Shown: positions 42,415 to 51,142 of the stretch, piece after piece | Layout: each line of letters opens with the position of its first letter | Numbering within the stretch: position 1 is the first letter of the stretch | From: Bacillota bacterium | GTDB taxonomy: Bacteria > Bacillota > Clostridia > Clostridiales > Clostridiaceae | NCBI GenBank assembly: GCA_023445445.1 | Contig: JAEXLD010000096.1 | Location: 4,904-68,903, forward strand | DNA: 64,000 bases | Direction: 5' to 3' | Made by a program: the position numbers and the translations under genes | Notes under the pieces: model-generated | Seen by the model: the letters and a program-made list of their open reading frames with translations, nothing else | What the model was told of the DNA's origin: nothing | Databases searched by the model: none

Positions 42415-43746
42415 TTGAAAAAGAATATTTGGAAAGTAATTAGAGTATCTGTATTAAGTATTATTTTATTAGTAGGGGGATTTTTTGCATATTTATATAT
42501 TAATCAACCTATTTCAATTTACAATGTTAAGGAGTTTGAAAGTATAGGAGATCCAGATTTAGATAAAGAATTATCTGAAGAAGAAGTAAAAGAAGATATT
42601 GAGAATATTATAGAAATAGTAGAAAAAACACATCCTATATTTCTTGGGGAAGTACCTGAAAAGTATTATGATTCAAAAAAAGAACTTTTGAGTGTAAGTA
42701 ATTCTAGTATGACTGTTGGGATTTTGCAAAAGGAAATATCAAAATACTTATCATCAATAGAAGATGGACATACATCTCTTTGGTGGAATGGAAATATGTT
42801 TCTCGATGTAGAGTGGAAGTATAAAGATGGAAAGCTAATATTACTTGATAAAGATAAGAAACTAACTAATAAGATTATTAAAAAAATAGGAAATGTAGAT
42901 ATAAATAAAATAGTTGAAATGATACAAGAAACATTTCCAGCAGAAAATAAAATTGCGGAAGCTAGAAATATAGAAAGATATTCTAAGGAAATATATTTTT
43001 TAGAAAGTTTAGGAATAAATAATAACAGTATTAATTTAACTATAAAGAATGGTGAACTAGAGGAGAATTTAGAAGTAAAGTTTAATGAAGTTACTGATGA
43101 TAGTAATAGAGATAATAGTATTTATATTAAAAAGATAGATGATAAAACTGGGTATATAAGATTAGGAGTTTGTGAAATTAACTCTTATTTAGAAACTGTG
43201 ATAAAAGATATTAAAGAATATAGAAATGAAGGAGTAAATAATTTTATTATAGATGTAATTGATAACCCAGGTGGAAATTCAATGGCATGTATTATGATTT
43301 TAGAAGCTCTTAATATTGAACCAGGACATTATGGAACTGTAATAAGATTTTCTTCATTAGCTCAAGAACAAAGAGGCTATTTAAGAAAATGTGGGAATAT
43401 ATCATATAAGAGTAATAATGAAGTAGTAAAGAATGATGATATTAATTTATATGTACTTACAAATGAAGTTACATTTAGTTCAGCTCAAATGCTATGTGTA
43501 TGGGTATCAGATGGGGAGCTTGGAACTTTAGTTGGTAGGCCTAGCAGTAATATGCCATCTAGTTATGGAGATGTGCTAACATATCAATTAAAAAATTCTA
43601 AGTTAATAGGTCAAGTTTCACATAAAAAATGGACAAGACCAGACATTAGTAAAGATAGTGAACCTATATTAGAGCCAGATATTTATGTAGAATATGGTGA
43701 TGATATACTAGAGGCGGCTTTGAAAGATATAGAAAATAAAAAATAA
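42415..43746 (+). CDS. Membrane-anchored S41 family peptidase
   Basis: A 443-residue protein with an N-terminal membrane helix (about residues 9-30, VSVLSIILLVGGFFAYLYI) that anchors it outside the cell. The C-terminal domain is S41-like: GYIRLGVCEINSY, FIIDVIDNPGGNS and NEVTFSSAQMLCVW, where Ser355 is the likely nucleophile, followed by LVGRPSSNMPSSYGD. A family-typical EDGHTSLWW stretch lies near residue 120. No PDZ domain is evident, so it resembles the tricorn-like S41 enzymes rather than CtpA. The TTG start is chosen because GGGGGAG lies 6-11 bases upstream. The substrate is unknown. Confidence 0.83.
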   Translation: MKKNIWKVIRVSVLSIILLVGGFFAYLYINQPISIYNVKEFESIGDPDLDKELSEEEVKEDIENIIEIVEKTHPIFLGEVPEKYYDSKKELLSVSNSSMTVGILQKEISKYLSSIEDGHTSLWWNGNMFLDVEWKYKDGKLILLDKDKKLTNKIIKKIGNVDINKIVEMIQETFPAENKIAEARNIERYSKEIYFLESLGINNNSINLTIKNGELEENLEVKFNEVTDDSNRDNSIYIKKIDDKTGYIRLGVCEINSYLETVIKDIKEYRNEGVNNFIIDVIDNPGGNSMACIMILEALNIEPGHYGTVIRFSSLAQEQRGYLRKCGNISYKSNNEVVKNDDINLYVLTNEVTFSSAQMLCVWVSDGELGTLVGRPSSNMPSSYGDVLTYQLKNSKLIGQVSHKKWTRPDISKDSEPILEPDIYVEYGDDILEAALKDIENKK

Positions 43747-43753
43747 ATTTTAT

Positions 43754-43779
43754 AAACTCATCATTAAGGTGAGTTTTTA
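43754..43779 (+). terminator. Terminator after the S41 peptidase
   Basis: Stem AAACTCATC/GGTGAGTTT with a 5-base loop and a short T tail. Confidence 0.65.
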
Positions 43780-43844
43780 TATTTTGTATGCAACATTTTA
43801 AAGTGATAAATTGTATTAAAGGTGAAAGGGGGAGGAGTGGGAAT

Positions 43845-44339
43845 ATGAATGAGTTTTCTTTACCTAGGAAAGAACTTATTTTAGAAGTTATAGAAAAATA
43901 TAATACCATGGTATATAGACTAGCCTTTTCAAGAACTAAAAGTGTTCAGGATGCTGAAGATATAATGCAAAATGTTTTTATGAAATTTATGGATTGTAAT
44001 ATTAAATTTGAAAGTGATGAGCATATAAAAGCTTGGTTAATAAGGGTAACTATTAATTTAAGCAAGAATTTATTGACCTCAGCTTGGTTTAAAAGAACCA
44101 CGGCTTTAGAAGAGGATATAGTTATAACCTTGAAAGAAGAAAGTGAAGTATATAAATATGTATTAGATTTACCAACTAAGTATAGAACTGTTATCCATCT
44201 ATTTTATTTTGAAGATATGACAACAACTAATATAGCAGAAATATTAAAGATAAAGGAATCAACAGTACGGTCTCAGCTTCATAGAGGGAGAAATATGCTT
44301 AGGGAAAAAATGAAAGGAGAGGAGTGCCTTGAATTTTAA
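43845..44339 (+). CDS. ECF-type RNA polymerase sigma factor
   Basis: A 164-residue sigma-70 family protein with region 2 (YRLAFSRTKSVQDAEDIMQNVFMKF) and region 4 (LPTKYRTVIHLFYFEDMTTTNIAEIL plus STVRSQLHRGRNMLREKM, helix-turn-helix), shown here in parts. It lacks regions 1 and 3, as ECF factors do. The start at 43845 follows GGGGGAGGAG; an upstream in-frame ATG at 43788 has no such site. The next gene overlaps by 11 bases and encodes a single-helix membrane protein, the usual anti-sigma arrangement. Confidence 0.9.
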   Translation: MNEFSLPRKELILEVIEKYNTMVYRLAFSRTKSVQDAEDIMQNVFMKFMDCNIKFESDEHIKAWLIRVTINLSKNLLTSAWFKRTTALEEDIVITLKEESEVYKYVLDLPTKYRTVIHLFYFEDMTTTNIAEILKIKESTVRSQLHRGRNMLREKMKGEECLEF

Positions 44340-45381
44340 AGATAGTTATAAAAAGGATAATGAAAATATTAAACCTAGAGAAGAAGTATTAATTAGTTTA
44401 AAAGAGGATATTAAAAAATATAATAAACCTAAAAAAAATAATTTTAATTATAGAGTGGTAGCTTCAATAATATCATTATTATTTATTATTTCAATTACAA
44501 TTCTAGCTAAAGATAAAGTTAATAATAATTTAGTAAATAATACAGAAAATAATAAGAAACAAGTAGTTGAAGATAATAAGAATAATTATAGTAATAAAAA
44601 TGAAGGAATATATGTACCTAAGCAACAGATTGAAATAATGGATCCAAGTATTCAAGCCTGTAGAATAGCAACTTTAGTATATAAGGGCAGGGTATATATT
44701 ATGGATATTAGTATAATTCCAGTAGAATATAGTAAAAATTTATTAGATAAAAAGCTTGGTACAACCTGGGATTTATCTGAATTCATTGTTGATAATGGAA
44801 CTTCAGCAGGTTATATAGATTTAGAGAGCTTAGATGATTTTGCAAGCATTTTTGAAGGGGAAGAAGTTTATACAGTAAAAGGATATGATGAAAATTTTAG
44901 ATTAATAACCTATTCTAAAAGCGAGGATGAAGAATTAATAACCTTATGGGAATGCTTAAACGACTTTACCTTAAGAGATGGCTCTGATGTTTTCGGAAAG
45001 ATGAATATAAAAGGTAATATAGAAACTATTACTTGGGATACTTTTAATAATTGGAATAATGGAAATATAAATGAGAAAGAGATAGTAATAGATGATAATA
45101 TAAATAAGTTTATAGATGCTATGTATAAAGGAGTGCCATATTCTCTTGAAGATGAAGAGTTAAGAGAAAGCTTATTCTATAAAGAAAGTGATTATTCAGG
45201 CATAGAAGATTATTCAGAAGCAAATAATGAAAATCAAAAATTTATCTTTTTTAAAATGAAGGATGGAACTAAAGCAGAAATAAGACTCTTTAAGGAAGGA
45301 TATGTTTATTATTCAGGATTAAACTTCGTTTTTAAATTAGAGGAAGAAACTTTTAATAATATTTGGAATGAATTAAAATAG
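44329..45381 (+). CDS. Probable membrane-bound anti-sigma factor
   Basis: A 350-residue protein with a short cytoplasmic N-terminus (about 40 residues), one membrane helix (VVASIISLLFIISITILA, about 43-61) and a 290-residue outside domain rich in acidic residues. It starts with TTG inside the end of the sigma gene, behind GGAGAGGAG, so the two are co-translated. Position and topology fit an anti-sigma factor that holds the ECF sigma at the membrane. No zinc-binding HxxxCxxC motif is visible, so it is not a ZAS-type factor. The outside domain is not recognised. Confidence 0.65.
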   Translation: MNFKDSYKKDNENIKPREEVLISLKEDIKKYNKPKKNNFNYRVVASIISLLFIISITILAKDKVNNNLVNNTENNKKQVVEDNKNNYSNKNEGIYVPKQQIEIMDPSIQACRIATLVYKGRVYIMDISIIPVEYSKNLLDKKLGTTWDLSEFIVDNGTSAGYIDLESLDDFASIFEGEEVYTVKGYDENFRLITYSKSEDEELITLWECLNDFTLRDGSDVFGKMNIKGNIETITWDTFNNWNNGNINEKEIVIDDNINKFIDAMYKGVPYSLEDEELRESLFYKESDYSGIEDYSEANNENQKFIFFKMKDGTKAEIRLFKEGYVYYSGLNFVFKLEEETFNNIWNELK

Positions 45382-45469
45382 TATTAAGAATAGTTAGTAT
45401 ATAGCAAAAATAGTCGAGAGTTCTAAGGTCCTTATTTGGTATATTTTACTTGTAAGGAGGGGTAAAGGA

Positions 45470-46345
45470 ATGGAAGAACAAATTGAAGCAATTCAACGAA
45501 TGCAAGATTACATTGAATTACATCTAGAGGAGGATATTTCTATGGCAGATTTATCAAGAGTATCTTTATATTCTCCATGGTATTCTTATAGACTATTTAC
45601 ACAGTTATTAAATATTACACCTTCAGACTATATACGTAGGCTTAGGTTGTCTAAGTCTGCAATAAAGTTACGTGATGAAAAGGTGAGGATTATAGATGTT
45701 GCCTATGAAACAGGATTTAAAAGTGTAGATGGTTATCAAAGAGCCTTTTATCGTGAATTCGGTTGTAATCCAGGGCAATATGCTCAAAATCCAATTCCAA
45801 TAAATCTTTTTACTCCTTATAGAATTAAATCAATTAAAGGAGGTAAAGAAAAATCTATGACTAATGTAAAAACAATATTTATACAAATAATAGATAAACC
45901 TCACAGAAAAGTAATTATTAAGAGAGGCATAAAAGCTACAGAATATTTTGCTTATTCTGAAGAAGTGGGCTGTGATATTTGGGGATTACTAAATAGTATG
46001 AAATCAATAAGTGGAGAGCCAGTATGCTTATGGTTACCTAAAAAGTATATTGCTGAAGGAACATAAGAGTATGTACAAGGTGTTGAAGTTCCCACAAATT
46101 ACAGCGGAGTTATTCCTGATGGCTTTGATATAATTGAGCTACCAGCAAGTAAATACTTGATGTTTCAAGGAGAACCCTTTGAAGAGGAATATTATGCTGA
46201 AGCAATTGACCAAGTATGGGAAGCAATAAAAAAATATAATCCAAGTATAATAGGTTATAAGTGGGATGATTCAAATCCACGTATCCAACTTGAACCAATT
46301 GGAACAAGAGGATATATTGAATTACTTCCAATTAAAAAATTATAG
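45470..46345 (+). pseudogene. AraC-family regulator with GyrI-like effector domain, interrupted by an in-frame TAA
   Basis: Residues 1-110 form an AraC/XylS DNA-binding domain with two helix-turn-helices (IRRLRLSKSAIKLR; IIDVAYETGFKSVDGYQRAFYREFGCNPGQY in part). A GyrI-like ligand-binding domain follows (KTIFIQIIDKPHRKVIIKRGI). At 46064-46066 a TAA stops the frame after ...YIAEGT, yet the same frame continues with EYVQGVEVPTNYSGVIPDGF and runs to 46345 with the rest of the effector domain (GYIELLPIKKL). One point mutation therefore explains the split. A truncated 198-residue protein with an intact DNA-binding part may still be made; the C-terminal part (46157 ATG) has no convincing ribosome site. 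Confidence 0.85.
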
Positions 46346-46382
46346 ATAATGTTATTTTAAAGCAATAAATTTAAGAGTTAAA

Positions 46383-46427
46383 TAGTAGCTAGTTTTGTGT
46401 AAAAACAAAACTAGCTACTATTTTTTT
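46383..46427 (+). terminator. Strong terminator after the AraC-family gene
   Basis: Perfect 16-bp stem TAGTAGCTAGTTTTGT/ACAAAACTAGCTACTA with a 6-base loop, followed by T7. Confidence 0.9.
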
Positions 46428-46453
46428 AAACTCCTAAAGGAGTTTTTACCATA

Positions 46454-46497
46454 ATTCTACATTCTACATTATTCATTTTTCATTGTGCGATAGCACC
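46454..46497 (-). repeat. Dispersed short repeat, copy 2
   Basis: On the minus strand it reads GGTGCTATCGCACAATG, then AAAAATGAATAATGTAGAAT. This matches the copy at 53179-53224 and, in part, 13047-13121. It begins exactly at the TAG stop of the small minus-strand gene. Confidence 0.6.
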
Positions 46498-46652
46498 TAA
46501 AACCCTCTTTTCTTAGCTTCAGCTCCACTTTCATTTATCCCAGGCTCTTCTGTACTAAAATTATAGTGATTATTAGCATGTTGATTTTGAGTCTTTACTC
46601 CATTTCTTAAAACATTTTCTTTAGAATTAGTTTTTCTATTATCATTTTTCAT
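46497..46652 (-). CDS. Small hydrophilic protein, 51 residues, function unknown
   Basis: A short gene on the minus strand, read as MKNDNRKTNSKENVLRNG at the start and ending INESGAEAKKRGF. The ribosome site AGGAGGAAAAAA stands 8 bases before the ATG, which is strong support for translation. The protein is hydrophilic and rich in Asn, Lys and Glu, without membrane helix or Cys. Its composition recalls small spore proteins of clostridia, but I do not recognise a family. It lies between the terminator of the AraC gene and the promoter of the two-component system, transcribed away from the latter. Confidence 0.6.
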   Translation of the reverse strand: MKNDNRKTNSKENVLRNGVKTQNQHANNHYNFSTEEPGINESGAEAKKRGF

Positions 46653-46799
46653 AATTTTTTCCTCCTAAAATATTAGTCATTTATATTATTAGGAGAATTT
46701 AAATTATTATAATATGTAAAAGTTTTTATTTAAGAAAAATATATAAAAGAAATTTTTTATAAGGAAATAGATTAATATACAGAATATAAACATATTAAC

Positions 46800-46842
46800 T
46801 TCACACCAAATTCATAAGAGAGTTGTATACTTAGGTTATAAT
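46800..46842 (+). promoter_or_regulatory. Promoter of the two-component operon with an 11-bp direct-repeat site
   Basis: TTCACA-N5-TTCATA (46800-46816) places two half-sites one helical turn apart, as OmpR-family regulators bind. A TATAAT lies at 46837-46842, 20 bases downstream; the -35 position is poor, so the site may be where an activator binds. The same geometry is seen at 49187-49229. Confidence 0.5.
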
Positions 46843-46921
46843 TACAAAACTATAATATATGATAAATACTATATTTAATATATAATAAGTTTATATGAAA
46901 TGATTATTTATTGGAGGCCAT

Positions 46922-47590
46922 ATGATTAAAATATTATTTTTAGAGGATGAACCTAATATATTAGAAGTTACAACTGAATATATGAAAATGCAAGGATATG
47001 AAGTTACTTGTGTATGTAATGGAGAAGAAGCAATAGATAAATTAGAAAAGGAAGATTTTAATTTAGCTATTTTAGATATAATGGTTCCAAAGATTACAGG
47101 GTTAGAAGTCCTTGAATATATAAATAAAAGTAAAAAGGAAATGGCTACAATTATGCTTACAGCTTTAGGTGATGAACAAACTCAACTTAAGGCTTTTAAT
47201 TTAAAGACTGATGATTTTGTAATTAAGCCTTTTTCTCCTTTATTATTGCTAAAGAGAATAGAAGCAGTGCTAAGAAGGAGTCTAAAAGAAGAAAAAGTTG
47301 AGTATAAGGAAAATGAACTTTATATAGATGATAAAACCTATCAAGCCTACTACAACAATGAGAGCTTAAATTTAACATTAAGCGAGTTTTTATTATTGCA
47401 AACCTTAATTAAGGAACCTAATAGAGTTTTTAATAGAGAACAACTTATAATTAAAATTTTTAACGAGGACTATATATCAAATGATAGAATCATAGATGCT
47501 CATGTTAAAAATTTAAGGAAAAAACTACCTCATAATTATATTAAAACTGTAATTGGAATAGGTTATCAGTTTAATAAGGAGGGGAATTGA
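46922..47590 (+). CDS. OmpR-family response regulator
   Basis: A 222-residue response regulator. The receiver domain has FLEDEPN, the phosphorylated Asp52 in LAILDIMVP, Thr in IMLTALGDE and Lys in VIKPFSP. The C-terminal winged helix (FLLLQTLIKEP, DAHVKNLRKKL) is of the OmpR/PhoB type. It overlaps the kinase gene by one base (TGATG), so the two form one operon. It probably controls its own operon and the downstream ABC transporter, because both have similar direct repeats upstream. Confidence 0.93.
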   Translation: MIKILFLEDEPNILEVTTEYMKMQGYEVTCVCNGEEAIDKLEKEDFNLAILDIMVPKITGLEVLEYINKSKKEMATIMLTALGDEQTQLKAFNLKTDDFVIKPFSPLLLLKRIEAVLRRSLKEEKVEYKENELYIDDKTYQAYYNNESLNLTLSEFLLLQTLIKEPNRVFNREQLIIKIFNEDYISNDRIIDAHVKNLRKKLPHNYIKTVIGIGYQFNKEGN

Positions 47591-49143
47591 TGAACTTATC
47601 TAGGAAAACCTTTCTATATAGTTCAATTCTTTCAGGAATGATTCTTTCAATAATACTAATTTATTTTATTGTTATGTTGCCATCTTTGTATATAGATTAT
47701 ATAAACAAAAGTCATTATCAATCTATAAAGAAAATTCAAGAAGGCTATATTAAAGATGAAAATTATAATAATATATATTCACCAAATCCATCAGGGACAA
47801 TAAGTCTTAGAATACCTTCAAGTGGTAAGGAGATATTTGCATCCAATACATTTGGAACAGCAAAAATTACAATTGAAGATAATAATCTAGCTGAATTTAT
47901 AGAGGATATTAGATATTATTCTAAAAATGTTAATGAAGCAAAGGAACTTGATAATTATGATATAAAGTTTATTGAATCCTTGAAAGATAGCTTTAATATG
48001 GAGGCTATTATTAAGGAGTTACCTGTGAAAATTGAATTTTTTAAAGGGAATAATAAAAATGTATTTAGTGAGGGGAAAAGTAAAATTAGTGTTGTTTCAG
48101 ATGATACTATTATTTATGAGTTTAATAGCTTTGATGGTATAAATTATTATACAATTTTTTCTGCTATTACAATTGATAATGGGAATATAATAGTATCATT
48201 ATTATCTGTAATGACACCTAGAATAGGAGAAATAAGATCAATAGTATTTCAAAGTTTCCCAATGATTATATTAGTAATTCTATCAATTATATTAATAGCT
48301 ACTCATTACTTTTCTAGAAAGATTATTATTCCTATAAGCAAGCTGGCAAACCATGCTGAATTTATAAAGAATAATAATATAAGAGAAGTATATCCCATGG
48401 AAATCACAGGGGAAGATGAAATATCTTATTTAGGAAATACCCTAAATGACCTTTATACTAAATTAAATGAAAGCTTTAAGGCTTTAGAAGAAAAAAACAA
48501 ACAATTAGTTATTGAAAATAAGAGACAAGATGTCTTTTTAAGAGCATCTTCACATCAACTAAAGACACCAATTGCAGCAGCACTTTTACTTGTAGATGGA
48601 ATGATAGATGAGATAGGTAAATATAAAAATACAAAAGCATATTTACCAGAAGTTAAAACTCAACTGCAATCTATTAGAAAGATAGTAGATGAGATACTAA
48701 ATCTTAATAATAAAGCTGTAAATAAGAAGATGATTGACATAAAGGAATTAATAGATGAGATATTAAAAGAACATAAAATAGAAATAAGAGATAAATTAAT
48801 AATAATAGAAAAACAATTAGAGAGTGTTATTAAAGAAACAGATTATCATTTAATATATAAAATTATTGATAACCTAATTACTAATGCTATATACTACACA
48901 GAAGATTCTAATATAACAATAAAGTTAACTAATGAAAGAATGGAAATTATTAATTATGGAGCTCATATAGATGAGGAACTTTTACCAAATATATTTGATG
49001 CCTTTGTATCAGGAAATTCAAAAAATAGGGGCAGCGGCTTAGGGTTATATATAGCACAATATTATTCTAATTTACTAGGCTATAAGATAGAGGTAAGTAA
49101 TATTAGTAATGGAGTAAAAGCCATATTATATTTTAACTTTTAG
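47590..49143 (+). CDS. Sensor histidine kinase
   Basis: A 517-residue membrane kinase. Helix 1 is at about residues 9-31 and helix 2 at about 218-240, enclosing a roughly 185-residue outside sensor domain. A HAMP region follows, then the dimerisation domain with the phosphorylated His322 in SSHQLKTPI and the ATP-binding domain with NLITNAIYYTED (N box) and RGSGLGLYIAQYY (G box). The ATG at 47590 overlaps the regulator stop codon. The signal is unknown; the ABC-2 transporter downstream suggests response to a toxic compound or envelope stress. Confidence 0.92.
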   Translation: MNLSRKTFLYSSILSGMILSIILIYFIVMLPSLYIDYINKSHYQSIKKIQEGYIKDENYNNIYSPNPSGTISLRIPSSGKEIFASNTFGTAKITIEDNNLAEFIEDIRYYSKNVNEAKELDNYDIKFIESLKDSFNMEAIIKELPVKIEFFKGNNKNVFSEGKSKISVVSDDTIIYEFNSFDGINYYTIFSAITIDNGNIIVSLLSVMTPRIGEIRSIVFQSFPMIILVILSIILIATHYFSRKIIIPISKLANHAEFIKNNNIREVYPMEITGEDEISYLGNTLNDLYTKLNESFKALEEKNKQLVIENKRQDVFLRASSHQLKTPIAAALLLVDGMIDEIGKYKNTKAYLPEVKTQLQSIRKIVDEILNLNNKAVNKKMIDIKELIDEILKEHKIEIRDKLIIIEKQLESVIKETDYHLIYKIIDNLITNAIYYTEDSNITIKLTNERMEIINYGAHIDEELLPNIFDAFVSGNSKNRGSGLGLYIAQYYSNLLGYKIEVSNISNGVKAILYFNF

Positions 49144-49186
49144 AATAGTAAGGCTTCTTTCTTTTATATGAAAGCTACAAATAATT

Positions 49187-49229
49187 TGCATATAATATTC
49201 ATAGGAAATTCATACCAAATAGATATAAT
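49187..49229 (+). promoter_or_regulatory. Promoter of the ABC-2 operon with 11-bp direct repeats
   Basis: Three half-sites, TGCATA (49187), TTCATA (49198) and TTCATA (49209), are spaced exactly 11 bases apart. TATAAT lies at 49224-49229, 20 bases after the second half-site, matching the distance in the two-component promoter. Confidence 0.5.
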
Positions 49230-49261
49230 GAATTTACAGAATAAAAGAAGGGGGCTATATA

Positions 49262-50161
49262 ATGATTACAATAAATAATTTAGAAGTTAAATATGGTAAA
49301 GAAACAGCTTTAGTGATTAAAACTCCAATTGTTTTTGAAAAAGGAGATAGAATAGGAATAATTGGTTCAAATGGTGCTGGGAAAACTACTTTAGTAAAGT
49401 CAATTTTAGGAATTACTCACTATAATGGATCTATTAATACAGCTTTGAAACCAGAGGAGATTGCAGCACATATGCAATTTAATAATTACGTTGAAACTAT
49501 GGCAGTTAAGTATATTATAGAAGCAATTTTAGATACAAAGATTAAAAATAATAAAAAATTAAAAGAGTTAATTGATTTTTTTGATTTTAATCCTTGCTTA
49601 AATAAGAAGTACAAAGCACTTTCAGGAGGGCAAAAGCAAAGATTAACTATAATATTAGTATTAATTCAAGATTCTCCTTTAACATTCTTTGATGAAGTTA
49701 CATCTGGTCTTGACTTTGAAACAAGGCAACAATTAATGAATAAGATTGAAGAATGGTATAAAAATAAAAATACAACAATTTGTATAGTATCTCATTATTA
49801 TGAGGAGTTAGAAAAGTTAACTAACAAAATACTAATATTAGAAAAGGGTAGAGTTATTGATTTTGGAAGGAAAGAAGATCTTTTTGAAAAGTATTGTGGA
49901 AAATCAATAATAATCTTAGAAAATACAAATAAAAATAGAGAAATAACAAGGGATTTCAGAAAAGTAGAAGCCCCTAAGCATTTAATTGCCATTTCTTGTT
50001 TAGATATAGATGAAGAAGTAGAAGTATCAAATATATTAATTAAAAGTGATATAAATTTTAAAAGAAGTAATTCAGATATAGAAATTATGAGTATTAATGC
50101 AAAGGTTAAAAATGGAGTATATAGTGAGGAGGCTGAGAAGGTTGAAAGTAAAATTAGTTAG
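49262..50161 (+). CDS. ABC transporter ATP-binding protein (ABC-2 type, drug/peptide export)
   Basis: A 299-residue ATPase with Walker A GSNGAGKTT, signature ALSGGQKQRLTI, Walker B LTFFDEVTSGLD and an H-loop in IVSHYYEELEK. The last 90 residues are an extension common in the CcmA/NatA group of drug and peptide exporters. The permease gene begins 20 bases before its stop. The pair follows the two-component system and is likely its target. Confidence 0.92.
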   Translation: MITINNLEVKYGKETALVIKTPIVFEKGDRIGIIGSNGAGKTTLVKSILGITHYNGSINTALKPEEIAAHMQFNNYVETMAVKYIIEAILDTKIKNNKKLKELIDFFDFNPCLNKKYKALSGGQKQRLTIILVLIQDSPLTFFDEVTSGLDFETRQQLMNKIEEWYKNKNTTICIVSHYYEELEKLTNKILILEKGRVIDFGRKEDLFEKYCGKSIIILENTNKNREITRDFRKVEAPKHLIAISCLDIDEEVEVSNILIKSDINFKRSNSDIEIMSINAKVKNGVYSEEAEKVESKIS

Positions 50162-50942
50162 AGCTAATTTAGTTAAGTATGAGTTCAGAAATTTAGTAGG
50201 AAATGTATTTTCAATAATATTTGGAGTTTTCTTCCCAATACTTATGTCTATATTTCTAGGGACTATAATTGGTGGGCAAGTTCCTGAAGAAGCAAGAGAA
50301 GCTGTTGTAACAAATATATTTATAAGTAATAGTTTAATGATACCACTAGCTACTGTGTTTATAGGATATTCAGCAACCTTTTCACAAGAACTTGAAAATA
50401 ATATACCTCTCCGTTTTAGATTATTTGGATTTAGAGAAGAAAGCTTAGTTGCTTCTAAGATAGTTGCATATTTAATATTTTTGACTATATCACTATGCAT
50501 ATACACAATAGCAGGTTTCTTAACTTTAAAAATACAAGTACCATCCTTTACTTCAGCAATTATTTTAATTGGCTCCTTATATTTACTTTCTATTATATTT
50601 TTTGCTATAGCTCATGGTATTTCACTACTTATAAAGAAGTTTGGACCAACTTATGCTATAACAATGACTCTTTACTTTTCAATTATGATTTTAAGTGGAA
50701 TGTTTGGAGTACAAGCAAAGGATTTTCCAGAACCACTTATGAAATTTGCTTATCTTCTTCCTACAACTTATATAGCAAGTGAATTTGTTGATTTTTGGCA
50801 AAAGGGAAGTTATAATTTTATGCCATATATACAATCATTAGTATTATTTACAGCTATAGCATTTATAATATTATTCATAGCTATAAGTAAAAACTCTAGA
50901 TATAGTAATGGAAATAAAGTATCTTTAAATAAGAAAATATAA
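50142..50942 (+). CDS. ABC-2 type transporter permease
   Basis: A 266-residue membrane protein with about six helices (first at about 20-40, FSIIFGVFFPILMSIFLG; last at 235-255). The motif region LPTTYIASEFVDFWQKG is usual for ABC-2 permeases. I choose the TTG at 50142 behind GAGGAGGC; longer starts inside the ATPase gene have no good ribosome site and would add a very basic tail. It works with the ATPase just upstream as an exporter. Confidence 0.87.
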   Translation: MKVKLVRANLVKYEFRNLVGNVFSIIFGVFFPILMSIFLGTIIGGQVPEEAREAVVTNIFISNSLMIPLATVFIGYSATFSQELENNIPLRFRLFGFREESLVASKIVAYLIFLTISLCIYTIAGFLTLKIQVPSFTSAIILIGSLYLLSIIFFAIAHGISLLIKKFGPTYAITMTLYFSIMILSGMFGVQAKDFPEPLMKFAYLLPTTYIASEFVDFWQKGSYNFMPYIQSLVLFTAIAFIILFIAISKNSRYSNGNKVSLNKKI

Positions 50943-50949
50943 TAATTAT

Positions 50950-50988
50950 GCCTGTAGAGATATAATATCTTTATAGGCTTTATTTTTG
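50950..50988 (+). terminator. Terminator after the ABC-2 permease
   Basis: A 13-bp stem with two G-U pairs (50950-50962 and 50966-50978), triloop TAA and a T-rich tail. Confidence 0.75.
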
Positions 50989-51142
50989 CATTTTACTTGT
51001 AACATTATGTTAATTTAAAAAAATAAATGATTTAATTGCTTTTAAATGTTATAATCATTAGACGTAATGTTAATATTGATATGTAGGGGATAATAAAATA
51101 ATTCGAGTATCAATTGGCAATTTTAAAAAAGTGGGTGTTTAA

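Noticed and set aside
43788..43844. Longer N-terminus for the ECF sigma factor
   Set aside because: No ribosome site before 43788, whereas GGGGGAGGAG precedes the ATG at 43845.
50495..50782. 95-codon plus-strand frame inside the ABC-2 permease gene
   Set aside because: Out of frame with the permease, which has clear membrane helices and family features.
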